29,231 nucleotides of DNA from assembly GCA_013153895.1 (NCBI GenBank), contig JAADDN010000039.1, forward strand, positions 1 to 29,231, given 5' to 3'. Below, one piece after another: positions 1-7,691 of the stretch. This stretch comes from Thermoproteota archaeon. GTDB lineage: Archaea; Thermoproteota; Thermoprotei; Thermoproteales; Thermocladiaceae. Under the pieces are notes generated by a model. The model ran no database searches, was not told the DNA's origin, and saw nothing but the letters and a program-made list of their open reading frames with translations. How positions within the stretch are numbered: position 1 is the stretch's first letter; every line of letters starts with the position of its first letter. The translations under genes and the position numbers were made by a program.

Positions 1-61
1 ATTTTTAAAATAACTTCGCTAGCGGCACATCAGAATGACTCAGATATCTACGTAATTATTC

Positions 62-1105
62 TCACTGTAACATTTTTATAAGCTTCCTAAATCTCGAGTA
101 TAGTGAGTAATCTACATAGATCTTCATCTCTAACATATCTTGTAGACGTTCAGCCCTGCTCCTCCTCTCCTCTATACTATCCTTCACTACTATGCTCATA
201 GCATTAGAACCAGCACCACTACCATAAGTGACTAACAGTATTCTCGAACCTGGACGTGCTTGATCAAGAACGTTTACTAATCCTAGAAGTGCTGAAGCAT
301 TATACGTGTTTCCTATCCGATCTACTACTAGACCAGGCTTAACCTTCTCTATAGGAAAACCAAGTATTGATGCTGCACGTACAGGAAATCTAGCATTAGG
401 CTGATGAAGAACCACATAATCAAAATCATCAGGTCTAAGACCCATCTTCTCCATTAGTCCCTTAGCAGCAGATATTATATGTCTGAAATATGCTGGCTCT
501 CCTGTAAATCCCTCACCATGTGCAGGATATGGACAGCACTCTCTTCTCCAGAAGTCTGGAGTATCTGAACAGTATGAGTAGAAGTCCTCTATCTCAGCAC
601 AGACGTTCTCTCTAGATATGATGAATGCTGCAGCACCAGCACTAGCACTATAATCAAGATGTTCACCAGGCTCTCCCTGACTAGCATCAGTAGCAACTAC
701 AAGCACGTTCCTATATTTTCCATTCATTACGCTCATAAGTGCTAGAATCATCATGTCTGATGCTGCCTTACAAGCGAACTCTGAGTCAACTGCTTGTACA
801 TTATATCTAGCACCTACAGCATCTATGAGTATTGATGCTATAGGTTTAACAGCGTATGGCTTAGATTCAGTACCTACAAGTATCGCATCTATCTCCTTAG
901 GATCTATGGAAGCTCTAGCTAATGCTCTTCTAGAAGCTTCTACAGCCATTGTTACAGCATCCTCATCATATGATTCGACAGTCTTCTCCTCTATTAAGTA
1001 TAGATCTCTTATCCTAAGAGGATCGTCACCCCATACTCTAGCTATCTCTCTAGTAGTTATCCTGTACCTAGGTATGTAACAGCCCCAGCCAGATATTCCT
1101 GCCAT
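62..1105 (-). CDS. Hydroxymethylglutaryl-CoA synthase, archaeal type
   Basis: Condenses acetyl-CoA with acetoacetyl-CoA to HMG-CoA, the second step of the mevalonate route to archaeal lipids. The 347-residue protein has the thiolase-superfamily fold. The acyl-accepting Cys is C112 in EFACKAASDMM, the general-base Glu is E80 in VGTESKPYAVKP, and the catalytic His is H234 in VLHQPNARFP, so this enzyme looks intact. The ATG at 1105 lies 4 bases after the stop of the DUF35 gene. It is the last gene of a three-gene operon (thiolase, DUF35, HMGS). In studied archaea these three proteins form one complex that channels acetoacetyl-CoA. Family assignment is firm; channelling here is inferred, and the partner thiolase is odd. 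Confidence 0.95.
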   Translation of the reverse strand: MAGISGWGCYIPRYRITTREIARVWGDDPLRIRDLYLIEEKTVESYDEDAVTMAVEASRRALARASIDPKEIDAILVGTESKPYAVKPIASILIDAVGARYNVQAVDSEFACKAASDMMILALMSVMNGKYRNVLVVATDASQGEPGEHLDYSASAGAAAFIISRENVCAEIEDFYSYCSDTPDFWRRECCPYPAHGEGFTGEPAYFRHIISAAKGLMEKMGLRPDDFDYVVLHQPNARFPVRAASILGFPIEKVKPGLVVDRIGNTYNASALLGLVNVLDQARPGSRILLVTYGSGAGSNAMSIVVKDSIEERRSRAERLQDMLEMKIYVDYSLYSRFRKLIKMLQ

Positions 1106-1109
1106 GTTC

Positions 1110-1529
1110 TCACCTTGCTACTCTAGGTCTGAACTTTGTTCCATAACATATTATTCCAACATTACCATCTCTCTTAACTACTCTAAACACAGGTTCAACA
1201 TCTCTACACTTCTCTAAGTCAGATATGTCTAATACATCTACTATCTGTGATAGAATCCTCACATTATTTACAGAATCTTCAACTATACCTATAATTATTG
1301 GCTTCTGCTTCTCAAAATCTTCAGGTACAGAGTGAAGAACAGTATAGTCAAGTAGAGTGAACTTGCTACCTATTAGCTGAATCTTCTCCATATCTCTTGA
1401 ACCACATACACATCTGAGTCTTGGAGGATAATATGTTCTACCACATCTCTTACATCTAGATGCTTCTAGCCTATAGTAGGATCCTATCCTCCTCCAGTAT
1501 CTTGGTACAGGAAGCGAGTAGGCTGGCAT
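1110..1529 (-). CDS. DUF35 zinc-ribbon/OB-fold protein, HMGS-thiolase partner
   Basis: The 139-residue protein has an N-terminal rubredoxin-like zinc ribbon (CKRCG, then CVCGS about 15 residues later) followed by an OB-fold-like beta region ending near FRVVKRDGNVGIICYG. This is the DUF35 layout. In methanogen complexes the DUF35 protein bridges thiolase and HMG-CoA synthase and helps form the shared CoA-binding site. The gene sits between the thiolase-like and HMGS genes with 4-base gaps on each side, so the three are surely co-transcribed. Family and role by context are well supported; it is not expected to be catalytic itself. Confidence 0.92.
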   Translation of the reverse strand: MPAYSLPVPRYWRRIGSYYRLEASRCKRCGRTYYPPRLRCVCGSRDMEKIQLIGSKFTLLDYTVLHSVPEDFEKQKPIIIGIVEDSVNNVRILSQIVDVLDISDLEKCRDVEPVFRVVKRDGNVGIICYGTKFRPRVAR

Positions 1530-1533
1530 CTTA

Positions 1534-2658
1534 TTACGACTCTCGTCTAAAGATTAATACGTTACTCGCTCTATCAATCCCAGCTACATCACATGATAGA
1601 CCAACCTCATGATCACCAACATTGAGTTTACCTTCCTGTAGAAGCTCCATTATGAGGCATGTTGTTAAGTATCCTCCACATGCTCCCACAGTGTATCCCA
1701 TACATTTCAATCCTCCACTAGCGTTAACTACGATCTTAGATCCAGGATCGAACGCTCCTTCAGCTACCATCTTCGGAGCTTTACCACGCTCAGCCAGTCC
1801 TAGAGCTTCTAGACTTAAGATACCAAATATGCTGAACTTATCACAGATCTCGAATAATGTTGGATTAAATTTTGTAACTATGTCTCTAAACTTCTCAACA
1901 GTGTATAATCTATCGATCTCTCTCCTATAACATAGATTTACATTACAGCTAGATGATGCACAGTACTCTAAAACGATCTTGAAATCTCTTCCAGGTTCAG
2001 ATGATAATATTATACATGAAGCACCATCTAGAGGTACAGCAGTATCGAAAAGTCTTATAGGATCAGATACTACCTCAGAGCTCATTATATCTTTAATAGT
2101 TATCTTACGTCTCATAGATGCGTATGGATTATTCTGAGCATGTTCATGCATCTTCACGCTCCACATAGCAATATCCTCATACTTATAGTTAAATCTTCTC
2201 ATATATGCCTTAGTCATCAGAGCTGCTTGTGCTGCAGGAGTCACACCCATATATGCCTCGAACGTTGAGTCACATAAGGTTGACAGGACCTTGCTTGCCT
2301 TTGTGCTCACTAGGTCTGCAATCTTGTCTGCACATACTATAGCTATCTTGTTTACCACTCCACATCTTATGAGATCGTATGCGTATCTTATAGCTGCACC
2401 GCTTGAAGCATCTCCAAGCTCTATCCTGATGCTCTGTACATCTTCTAGACTAGTTGCCTCGCATATGATGCTTGATGCTAGTAACTGTTCTTCAACTATT
2501 CCTGATAATGCTGATGCTAGGATTATCATATCTATACTATAATCACCATCTTTCTCTAAGGCATCAAGGAGAACCTGACCTGCGAGCTCTCTCAACCCCT
2601 TATCATAGTGTCTTCCTGCTGTTATTAGTGAGTAAGATCTCACGTATACTTTACGCAC
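1534..2658 (-). CDS. Thiolase-fold protein (acetoacetyl-CoA thiolase position) with catalytic residues replaced
   Basis: The 374-residue protein follows archaeal SCPx-type thiolases along its length: RIELGDASSGAA in place of the nucleophile loop, WSVKMHEHAQNNPYA, LFDTAVPLDGASCIIL, and a C-terminal glycine loop. The usual nucleophile Cys (VEAACASG context) is Asp (D83). The His of the EVHD-like motif is Cys (EICDKF, C272). The His of GHPxGATG is Tyr (GYTVGACGG, Y322). The last loop, GLSCDVAGID, is also atypical. It starts with GTG at 2658 and is first in the operon with DUF35 and HMGS, divergent from HMG-CoA reductase. By context it should make or channel acetoacetyl-CoA, but the residues argue for a scaffold or an altered reaction. 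Confidence 0.85.
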   Translation of the reverse strand: MRKVYVRSYSLITAGRHYDKGLRELAGQVLLDALEKDGDYSIDMIILASALSGIVEEQLLASSIICEATSLEDVQSIRIELGDASSGAAIRYAYDLIRCGVVNKIAIVCADKIADLVSTKASKVLSTLCDSTFEAYMGVTPAAQAALMTKAYMRRFNYKYEDIAMWSVKMHEHAQNNPYASMRRKITIKDIMSSEVVSDPIRLFDTAVPLDGASCIILSSEPGRDFKIVLEYCASSSCNVNLCYRREIDRLYTVEKFRDIVTKFNPTLFEICDKFSIFGILSLEALGLAERGKAPKMVAEGAFDPGSKIVVNASGGLKCMGYTVGACGGYLTTCLIMELLQEGKLNVGDHEVGLSCDVAGIDRASNVLIFRRES

Positions 2659-2713
2659 ATCTCTATATGAGAGAAATCTAATATAACTCTTCTCTCTATA
2701 TTAACGAGAGGCT
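2659..2713. promoter_or_regulatory. Bidirectional promoter between thiolase-like gene and HMG-CoA reductase
   Basis: The 55-base gap between two GTG starts holds one clear A/T element, TAATATAAC at 2679-2687. Its centre is about 31 bases before the reductase start and 25 before the thiolase start. These are normal TATA-to-start distances for leaderless archaeal mRNAs in both directions, so one TATA element may serve both transcripts and couple the mevalonate genes. A purine-rich GAGAGGCT lies directly before the reductase GTG. This is read by eye; start sites are not mapped. Confidence 0.5.
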
Positions 2714-3958
2714 GTGGAACCTGTATCTCTGATGGAGAAACTTGTGGATGATGTATTAAATGGGAGAGTGAAGATGCATGAGCTTGAGAAGATTCTTGGA
2801 AATGCTAACTCTGCAACATATGTGAGGAGGAAAGTCATAGAGAAGATAACTGGAACAGAACTCAAACACATAGGGTACTATAGTATAGATTTTAACGATG
2901 TTGTAGGAAAAAACTGTGAGAATACTATAGGTGTTGTACAGGTACCACTTGCAGTAGCTGGACCTTTAAAGATAGATGGAAAATATGCAAAAGGAAGCTT
3001 CTACATACCACTAGCAACAACAGAAGGAGCACTTGTAGCATCAGTAAATAGAGGATGTAAGATCGTTACTGAGAATGGTGGTGTAAGAACAATAGTGTTA
3101 GAAGATTATATGAGTAGAGCACCAGTATTCAAGCTAAAGAGCATAAGTGATGTAGAGAGATTTCTACAATGGATAGATGAGAACTTTGAGAATATTAAGA
3201 GAGAAGCAGAGTCAACTAGCAGACATGCTAGACTCATAAAGATAGACAAGTTTGTTCTAGGAAACAATGTCTGGCTCAGGTTCAGGTTCAAGACTGGTGA
3301 TGCTATGGGCATGAACATGGTTACCATAGCTGTCGATAGAGCTGTAAGATACATAATAGAGAACTTTCCTGAAGCAAGACTCGTAGCCTTAAGTGGGAAC
3401 ATGTGTGTTGATAAGAAGCCTAATGCATTAAACATAATCTTAGGTAGAGGAAAGACGGTCATAGCTGAGACAGTAATATCGAGAAGATACTTAGAAGAGA
3501 AGCTTAACGTATCTCCAGAAGATATTGTAGAGATAGTTTATAGGAAGAACCTCCTAGGTTCAGCATATGCAGCATCATATGGATATAATGCACACTTTGC
3601 AAACATTATTGCAGCAATCTTCTTAGCAACAGGTCAAGATATTGCACAGGTAGTAGAGTCAAGCATGGGGTTCACATGGGCTGAGATAAATGATAATGGT
3701 GATCTATACTTCACGATCACGCTACCTAGCTTAGAGGTTGGTACTGTCGGTGGAGGAACTAGATTACCAACTCAACAAGAAGCATTAAAGATACTTGGAG
3801 TAGCTGGTCCTGGAGATCCTCCAGGTACTAATGCTCTCAAGTTTGCTGAGATAATTGCAGGTGCAGTATTGGCAGGAGAACTTAACCTACTTATAGCATT
3901 TGCACGTAATGAGCTTGCTAGAGCACATGAGAGACTTGGGAGAGGGAAGAAAGAGTGA
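2714..3958 (+). CDS. HMG-CoA reductase, class I (NADPH-type family)
   Basis: Reduces HMG-CoA to mevalonate, the committed step of archaeal isoprenoid synthesis. The 414-residue protein carries every class I hallmark: ENTIG near residue 70, TTEGALVAS with catalytic E104, the dinucleotide-binding DAMGMNM at 196-202, the catalytic Lys in DKKPNALN (K234/K235), GQD with catalytic D309, the glycine-rich GTVGGGT, and a C-terminal His (H405 in ARAHERL). I chose the GTG at 2714; an in-frame ATG at 2732 is the alternative, but the TATA spacing fits the GTG. Divergent from the operon that supplies its substrate. Confidence 0.97.
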   Translation: MEPVSLMEKLVDDVLNGRVKMHELEKILGNANSATYVRRKVIEKITGTELKHIGYYSIDFNDVVGKNCENTIGVVQVPLAVAGPLKIDGKYAKGSFYIPLATTEGALVASVNRGCKIVTENGGVRTIVLEDYMSRAPVFKLKSISDVERFLQWIDENFENIKREAESTSRHARLIKIDKFVLGNNVWLRFRFKTGDAMGMNMVTIAVDRAVRYIIENFPEARLVALSGNMCVDKKPNALNIILGRGKTVIAETVISRRYLEEKLNVSPEDIVEIVYRKNLLGSAYAASYGYNAHFANIIAAIFLATGQDIAQVVESSMGFTWAEINDNGDLYFTITLPSLEVGTVGGGTRLPTQQEALKILGVAGPGDPPGTNALKFAEIIAGAVLAGELNLLIAFARNELARAHERLGRGKKE

Positions 3959-3993
3959 GCCTTTTACCTTACTAGAGAACTTTAGTGATCTTC

Positions 3994-4332
3994 TTAGAGG
4001 AACCTTGCGAGCTTTACGAGGAACTGCCTTATCTTTGTTACAAGGTTCTCAATGTGCCATACTGGGTTAACGAAGATTATTAATGTTCCTTTTCCATTTA
4101 TGTCGAAGAACGCTATCTTGAAGTTAGCGAAGTGGAATACAGCATAGTTGAACTTTCCTAACAGCTCATCATTTATCTTCTTAGCTCTCTCAACTATCTC
4201 TGTTATTGGTGAGAGGTTTCGTATCGACTTCATTGTGAGAGTGTTTGGGAGATGATGTACTATTGGTGATCCTGAGGCATCGAGCACTACAGCTCCGATT
4301 ATTGCATCTCCGTCAATGAGCTCTCTGAACAT
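3994..4332 (-). CDS. Roadblock/LC7-like small protein (N-terminus uncertain)
   Basis: From ATG 4332 the product has 112 residues. The pattern IIGAVVLDASGSPIVHHLP, then a helix, then strands ending LIIFVNPVWH, then a final helix resembles Roadblock/LC7 (MglB-like) domains, which bind or regulate small GTPases. The frame stays open upstream to 4431 and encodes a helix-like SEKSLATVLKELMFREL that would complete the first Roadblock helix, yet it contains no ATG, GTG or TTG. A TATA box at about 4434-4441 would start the mRNA near 4410, well before 4332, so the true start may be a rare codon (ATT 4416, ATC 4401 or ATA 4395). No GTPase partner is in view. Family call is moderate. Confidence 0.6.
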   Translation of the reverse strand: MFRELIDGDAIIGAVVLDASGSPIVHHLPNTLTMKSIRNLSPITEIVERAKKINDELLGKFNYAVFHFANFKIAFFDINGKGTLIIFVNPVWHIENLVTKIRQFLVKLARFL

Positions 4333-4476
4333 TAGCTCCTTTAGTACTGTTGCTAGTGATTTTTCACTGGTCTTCTTCTCTGGAGAGACATATATGACGA
4401 TGGCAGATCCCCCAATTAATGTATGGTGGGCTTATTTAAATATTTTCCTCGATGCATTTAACAGCTTCATTAAACA

Positions 4477-5439
4477 CTAACAAGACACAGAGCCTAGGAA
4501 TGCTTTAACAACCTCAGCAATAGCACGAGCAAGAGGTACAGGAACAGCCTCACCAACCTGATTATACTGGTGATCTCTAGGTCCAAGAAAGACATGATCG
4601 TCAGGAAATCCTTGAAGTCTTGCTTGTTCTCTAACTGTGAGAATCCTGTTCTCAAACGGATGAACAAATCTTGAACAACCCATCACTGTAGGAGCAGGTT
4701 TGTCAGGATCTAGCTTAACATAGTTCCTATATATACCATCGTGACCTCTAAACTTTAGAAGAGCTTCACCATGCTTTAACTTGCTTATCTTAACCATCTT
4801 TCTCTCACTTATCGTCGATATCTCATGATTAGGAATCTCCTCAGAACCTGGTGGAGGAAGATTGCTTAATGCCTCCCTAACTGTGATTATCTTTCCATAT
4901 TTTCGAGGTCTAATCTCTATGTTACTTATGAATACTCTTCTTCGAATGCTTGGAGTACCATACCTTTCCGCTCTTAAAATATTAAAGTAGATCTTGGAGT
5001 AGCCTACTCTAGAGAACTCATACTCTATAGCTGATCGTAGAGGCTCCTTAGCAAGCTCAGGAACGTTCTCTAGAACGAACACCTTAGGCTGAAGCTCACC
5101 TACTAGACGAATGAAGTGTAGAGTAAGTTGTCCAAGCTCATCTACGTACAGTCTATCTAGAGGATCAGGAAGTCTATTAGGATTAACACCAGTGAAAGGC
5201 TCACAAGGACTACCACCAATCACTACATCTGGTCTCTCTCCAATAAGCTTCAATATATCTCTACCAGAGAGATTTCTAACATCTTCCTGTAATGTGACAG
5301 CTTCAGGAAAGTTGAAACTGAAAGTTCTAACACAGATAGGATCATTATCTACACCTAGAACTATCCTGAAACCTGCATCTCTGAAACCTCTACTGAACCC
5401 ACCTGCACCACAGAATAAGTCAACTACCCTATACACCAT
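4477..5439 (-). CDS. DNA (cytosine-5-)-methyltransferase, solitary
   Basis: Transfers a methyl group from SAM to C5 of cytosine in DNA. From the ATG at 5439 the protein has 320 residues with the motifs in order: I, DLFCGAGGFS (7-16); IV, GGSPCEPF with catalytic C79; VI, ENVPEL (124-129); VIII, SIRRRVFIS; a target region; IX, LTVREQARLQGFPDD; X, YNQVGEAVPVPLARAIA. The frame also opens upstream to an ATG at 5466, but family members start a few residues before motif I, and an A/T box at 5468-5475 lies 33 bases before 5439. The motif IV GGSPCE replaces the commoner GPPCQ. No restriction enzyme or Vsr gene adjoins it, so it is an orphan or has a distant partner. Target sequence unknown. Confidence 0.93.
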   Translation of the reverse strand: MVYRVVDLFCGAGGFSRGFRDAGFRIVLGVDNDPICVRTFSFNFPEAVTLQEDVRNLSGRDILKLIGERPDVVIGGSPCEPFTGVNPNRLPDPLDRLYVDELGQLTLHFIRLVGELQPKVFVLENVPELAKEPLRSAIEYEFSRVGYSKIYFNILRAERYGTPSIRRRVFISNIEIRPRKYGKIITVREALSNLPPPGSEEIPNHEISTISERKMVKISKLKHGEALLKFRGHDGIYRNYVKLDPDKPAPTVMGCSRFVHPFENRILTVREQARLQGFPDDHVFLGPRDHQYNQVGEAVPVPLARAIAEVVKAFLGSVSC

Positions 5440-5483
5440 AACACATATATAGGAAAGATTAAGCATCTTAAAAATGTTTAATC
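5440..5483. promoter_or_regulatory. Interleaved divergent promoters, methyltransferase and fumarase beta
   Basis: The 44-base gap has two A/T elements: TTAAAAAT at 5468-5475, about 33 bases upstream of the methyltransferase start at 5439, and CATATATAGG at 5444-5452, about 36 bases upstream of the fumarase-beta ATG at 5484. Each box therefore lies near the other gene's start, so the two transcription complexes would overlap and could exclude each other. Low to moderate confidence, from spacing alone. Confidence 0.35.
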
Positions 5484-6005
5484 ATGGAGAAAGTGGTCAG
5501 AACACCTATAGACGAGAGAGATGTAGAGAAATTGAAGATTAGAGACATAGTGTACATAGATGGTATAATAATAACAGCAAGAGATATGACACATAGATTA
5601 ATAATAGAAAAGTTAAGAAAAGGTGAACTAGATCCAAAAATGTTTGAGGGAGGAGTAATATATCATGCAGGACCAGTAGTAAAGAGAGAAGGACAAGAAT
5701 GGAAGATCATATCTATAGGACCAACAACAAGCTTAAGAATGGACAAATATATACCTCAACTGCTAGAGCTTGTGAAAGTAAGATTGATAGTTGGAAAAGG
5801 TGGTCTAGGACCAAGATCAGAAGAGGCAGTAAAGAAGCATAAATGTATATATGGAATATTTCCAGGAGGATGTGGAATAGTTGCTGCACAGAAAGTGAAG
5901 AGAGTTATAGACGTATTATACTTAGAGGAGCTTGGTATACCAGAAGCAATGTGGATTCTCGAAGTTGAGAAATTTGGACCAATAGTAATAACCGTAGCTC
6001 CTTAA
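5484..6005 (+). CDS. Fumarate hydratase class I / L-tartrate dehydratase, beta subunit
   Basis: The 173-residue protein matches the separate beta subunit of archaeal class I, Fe-S-dependent hydratases that interconvert fumarate and malate (or dehydrate tartrate). Visible signatures are VIYHAGPVVKR, the swivelling-domain GPTTSLRMDKY, IVGKGG and FPGGCGIVAAQKV. The Fe-S cluster is carried by the alpha subunit, which is not in this window, so the two halves are unlinked here. It begins with ATG a few bases from the divergent methyltransferase promoter and ends 4 bases before the convergent KaiC-like gene. Family certain; fumarate versus tartrate cannot be told from the beta subunit alone. Confidence 0.92.
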   Translation: MEKVVRTPIDERDVEKLKIRDIVYIDGIIITARDMTHRLIIEKLRKGELDPKMFEGGVIYHAGPVVKREGQEWKIISIGPTTSLRMDKYIPQLLELVKVRLIVGKGGLGPRSEEAVKKHKCIYGIFPGGCGIVAAQKVKRVIDVLYLEELGIPEAMWILEVEKFGPIVITVAP

Positions 6006-6009
6006 TACA

Positions 6010-7068
6010 TTATATAGGTTCTAGTATGAGTTTGCTTATGTTTCCTTCTTTCTTGAAGTCTATTCTAAATAGGTAATGTTTGATATGTGTCATTCTTGCT
6101 TTCTTAATGGCTAAATATCTTTCAAGCTTCTTCGTCGTCTTTATATCACTCATCCAGGTCTCCATGACCACGTCAGCAATATGTTCAACACCGAATCCGA
6201 ACATGCTTTTCGTAGTCATAGCATATTGGCTAGTTAGGAAGGCTGTGATATTTGATCTATGGTAGGCAAGCTTAAGCTGATATGAGTATCTACGTGCCAT
6301 CGCTGGCTTATCAACCCAGAACGTAGACATAGAATCAATAATCAACCTAACATGCTGCCCCTTCTCAACCTCAAGCAGCTCATAAGCCTTATCTAGAGCG
6401 AATACTAGAGTATCAATACTCCAGGGTACGTATGTCTTCTTTGTCTTAGTAGTCTTACTCTTCTCTGAACTTAACTGTTCCTGTAATGCAAATCTTGCAA
6501 CTCTAGATAATCCAAATAGGTCTATGACGACTATGTCAGGAGTCTTGCTAGGTTTCTCGAATGTCCATTCACGATCTGCACGATCCCACTGTATTGCTTC
6601 TGCTAGATTAAACACATTATACTCATCGAAATCCATTCCGAACTGCTTAGCCTGTATTATGACATCGTAGAACTCTTGCTCTGTCGTGACGTATATGACC
6701 TTATCACCTAGCTCTAGACCCTTCCATGCGAAATGTATAGCCATTATGCTCTTACCAGTACCAGGCTCACCACCAACAACAACCCACGAACCCTTAGGTA
6801 TGCCGCCTTCAAGCGCCTCATCAAGCTTATCTATTCCAAATGGTACTCTAACAATCTTAACCTCCTTAACACGCGTCACCGCAGTACTCTTCTGAACCTG
6901 CTTCACAGTACTCTTCTGCTTCTCCTCAGCCTCCTCCTCCGCCTCTAGCTCAGCTTCAGCCTCTTCACCTTCCTCTGACTCTTCCTCGGTCTCTTCCATC
7001 TCTTCCTCCTCTTCTACATCTTCTTCCTCTTCTTCGTAATATGTGTAATAGTTCATGACCAGTCTCAC
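6010..7068 (-). CDS. KaiC-like RecA-superfamily ATPase with polyacidic N-terminus
   Basis: The 352-residue protein has one KaiC/RadA-type domain. PFGIDKLDEALEGGIPKGS leads into the Walker A GGEPGTGKS (99-107), then VTTEQE with the likely catalytic Glu near 130, and Walker B RLIIDS with D245. Residues about 12-50 are almost entirely Glu with some Asp and Ala, followed by a Lys/Gln/Thr linker. A second hydrophobic strand (IVVIDLFGLS, 179-188) lies in an insert of about 45 residues between the A and B motifs. The start is GTG 7068 or ATG 7056; a TTTTTAAG box centred near 7092 favours GTG 7068 as a leaderless start. Archaeal KaiC-like proteins are regulatory ATPases of mostly unknown target, and none is implied by the neighbours. 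Confidence 0.85.
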   Translation of the reverse strand: MRLVMNYYTYYEEEEEDVEEEEEMEETEEESEEGEEAEAELEAEEEAEEKQKSTVKQVQKSTAVTRVKEVKIVRVPFGIDKLDEALEGGIPKGSWVVVGGEPGTGKSIMAIHFAWKGLELGDKVIYVTTEQEFYDVIIQAKQFGMDFDEYNVFNLAEAIQWDRADREWTFEKPSKTPDIVVIDLFGLSRVARFALQEQLSSEKSKTTKTKKTYVPWSIDTLVFALDKAYELLEVEKGQHVRLIIDSMSTFWVDKPAMARRYSYQLKLAYHRSNITAFLTSQYAMTTKSMFGFGVEHIADVVMETWMSDIKTTKKLERYLAIKKARMTHIKHYLFRIDFKKEGNISKLILEPI

Positions 7069-7151
7069 TATTATACTGTTCTTCTCTCTTAAAAATCCTT
7101 GGTTGCTTTTCAGAAAATGTTTTTAACCTCGTCAAACAGCTTGGACTAGAA
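7069..7151. promoter_or_regulatory. Divergent promoters, KaiC-like ATPase and VKOR
   Basis: This 83-base gap holds two separate boxes. On the minus strand GATTTTTAAG spans 7087-7096, centre about 25 bases before GTG 7068. On the plus strand TGTTTTTAAC spans 7119-7128, centre about 28 bases before ATG 7152. Both give leaderless mRNAs, and they contrast with the single shared boxes in the shorter divergent gaps of this window. Confidence 0.5.
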
Positions 7152-7691
7152 ATGAGTGAAAGCTTTAAGCTTCCTCGTACTTTGCTGATACTAGACTATC
7201 TGCTAGTTGCTACTAACATTGTTGGATGGGTCATAACATTGATGTACTATCACTATGTTTATACTCTACATGAGAATCCATTACTATGTCATGGTAATCT
7301 CTTTGGATTACAGATAAATTGTGCAAAAGTTGCTACTAGTCCATACTCTTACGTTCCTCTTCCTGGAGGTGTTAAGGTTCCTATAGCTCTCATAGCTGTT
7401 GCCTGGTTCTCAACTAAGGCAATACTCTGCATATACTACATACTGTATGATAGAAGGCTTATAGATGCTATACTCATACTCTCAGCTATTGGAGTACCAC
7501 TGATACCTTACCTCTTATATATAGAGCTAGTTGATGTACATGCCTTATGTACTTACTGTACATTCCTACAATCATTCATAGTTATAACACTCATAGTTGC
7601 TATAGAGATAAAACTGTACATGAGAAAGATGAAGTTGAGCACTACTCTACCTGTCAGTACTATAGGTCTCTCAGGAGAGAAGAAGAGCTAG
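7152..7691 (+). CDS. VKOR-family membrane disulfide-generating oxidoreductase
   Basis: The 179-residue membrane protein has four or five hydrophobic helices. The redox centre CTYC (C133, C136) lies at the outer end of the penultimate helix. The loop cysteines C46 (LLCHGN) and C57 (INCAKV) precede the conserved Ser S63 of ATSPYS. This is the vitamin K epoxide reductase fold, which in crenarchaea oxidises a thioredoxin-like partner using quinone and so drives disulfide formation. No thioredoxin domain is fused and no PDI-like gene adjoins. Its last 21 bases overlap the convergent ornithine carbamoyltransferase gene. Family call is strong; the physiological partner is inferred. Confidence 0.88.
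   Translation: MSESFKLPRTLLILDYLLVATNIVGWVITLMYYHYVYTLHENPLLCHGNLFGLQINCAKVATSPYSYVPLPGGVKVPIALIAVAWFSTKAILCIYYILYDRRLIDAILILSAIGVPLIPYLLYIELVDVHALCTYCTFLQSFIVITLIVAIEIKLYMRKMKLSTTLPVSTIGLSGEKKS

Noticed and set aside
18..25. Palindrome CGCTAGCG
   Set aside because: It is a short palindrome without a second copy or adjacent recombinase. No attachment or operator role is supported.
1..61. A/T-rich ATTTTTAAAATAAC at the left edge and an isolated TGATG/CTGA pair on the minus strand
   Set aside because: The box could be a promoter for a gene running off the left edge, but that gene is not visible. The C/D-like pieces lack a second guide half, so no sRNA is called.
753..1079. Long plus-strand frame opposite HMG-CoA synthase, and similar frames opposite other genes
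   Set aside because: These are mirror frames of well-supported genes, with Ser/Ile/Leu-rich products, no start signals and no domain pattern.
62..3958. Recent horizontal transfer of the mevalonate genes
   Set aside because: Codon use and promoter style match the rest of the window, and the genes are core archaeal functions.
4252..4280. TGATG followed 14 bases later by CTGA on the plus strand, antisense to the Roadblock-like gene
   Set aside because: Only one half of a C/D RNA is present, with no C' or outer box and no stem. It is most likely chance within codons.
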